A DNA stretch of 5,831 nucleotides, from contig CAMZDE010000039.1 in the NCBI GenBank assembly GCA_947305255.1, positions 1 through 5,831 of the forward strand. The letters are read 5' to 3'. The notes below the pieces were generated by a model, which saw nothing but the letters and a program-made list of their open reading frames with translations, had not been told where the DNA came from and did not search any database. Both the position numbers and the translations under genes were made by a program. This DNA comes from an uncultured Alphaproteobacteria bacterium. GTDB lineage: Bacteria > Pseudomonadota > Alphaproteobacteria > Rs-D84. Positions 5,799 to 5,831 of this stretch are shown in pieces (position 1 is the stretch's first letter; the number at the start of each line of letters is the position of its first letter).

Positions 5799-5831
5799 AA
5801 CATAAAATCCTTGTTGTTTTTATATTGGACA

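Noticed and set aside
5819..5824. A TATAAA on the minus strand as a possible -10 element for the synthetase operon
   Set aside because: The matching -35 would lie beyond the window edge, so it cannot be judged here.

Overview
The window is A+T-rich bacterial DNA. It holds three tandem acyl-adenylating enzyme genes on the minus strand, a small exported protein on the minus strand, and the last codons of mnmE entering from the left on the plus strand. All complete genes use ATG starts, TAA stops and recognisable Shine-Dalgarno sequences. The likely source is an uncultured, possibly host-associated alphaproteobacterium. That guess rests mainly on the style of the exported protein (a YVKGAYN-type segment after a Sec signal) and on general composition, so it is weak; the sequence does not fix the lineage.

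Layout, left to right. Positions 1-60 are the C-terminus of the tRNA-modification GTPase MnmE, ending in its diagnostic C-x-G-K tail. Nine bases later, convergent with it, is a 162-residue secreted protein (70-558, minus). Positions 559-963 hold no convincing gene but are rich in signals, all readable on the minus strand. They include a good sigma70-type promoter (796-824), about 200 bases of stem-loops, a Rho-independent terminator just before the ribosome site of the exported protein (581-610), a second terminator that closes the synthetase operon (851-878), and a strong hairpin just after that operon's last stop (933-956). The 581-789 segment is best read as either a free-standing small RNA or a regulated leader (attenuator or riboswitch-like) for the exported protein. 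I could not assign it to a known RNA family.

Positions 964-5798 are three consecutive genes of exactly 526 codons each, with gaps of 32 and 60 bases. They encode paralogues of the AMP-binding (ANL) superfamily that align end to end without a gap, and about two thirds of residues are identical between the first gene and each of the others. They carry the long-chain acyl-CoA synthetase-type motif set and appear catalytically complete. Transcription runs right to left, so the first gene of the operon is the one at 4218-5798. Its promoter is probably just outside the window.

Functionally, the three enzymes would activate fatty or other carboxylic acids as acyl-adenylates and then thioesters, and the divergence between copies lies mostly in the acyl-binding N-domain. 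Near-identical DNA patches shared by different pairs of copies suggest gene conversion. The points most worth following up are the unassigned structured RNA and the length-locked triplication of the synthetase.
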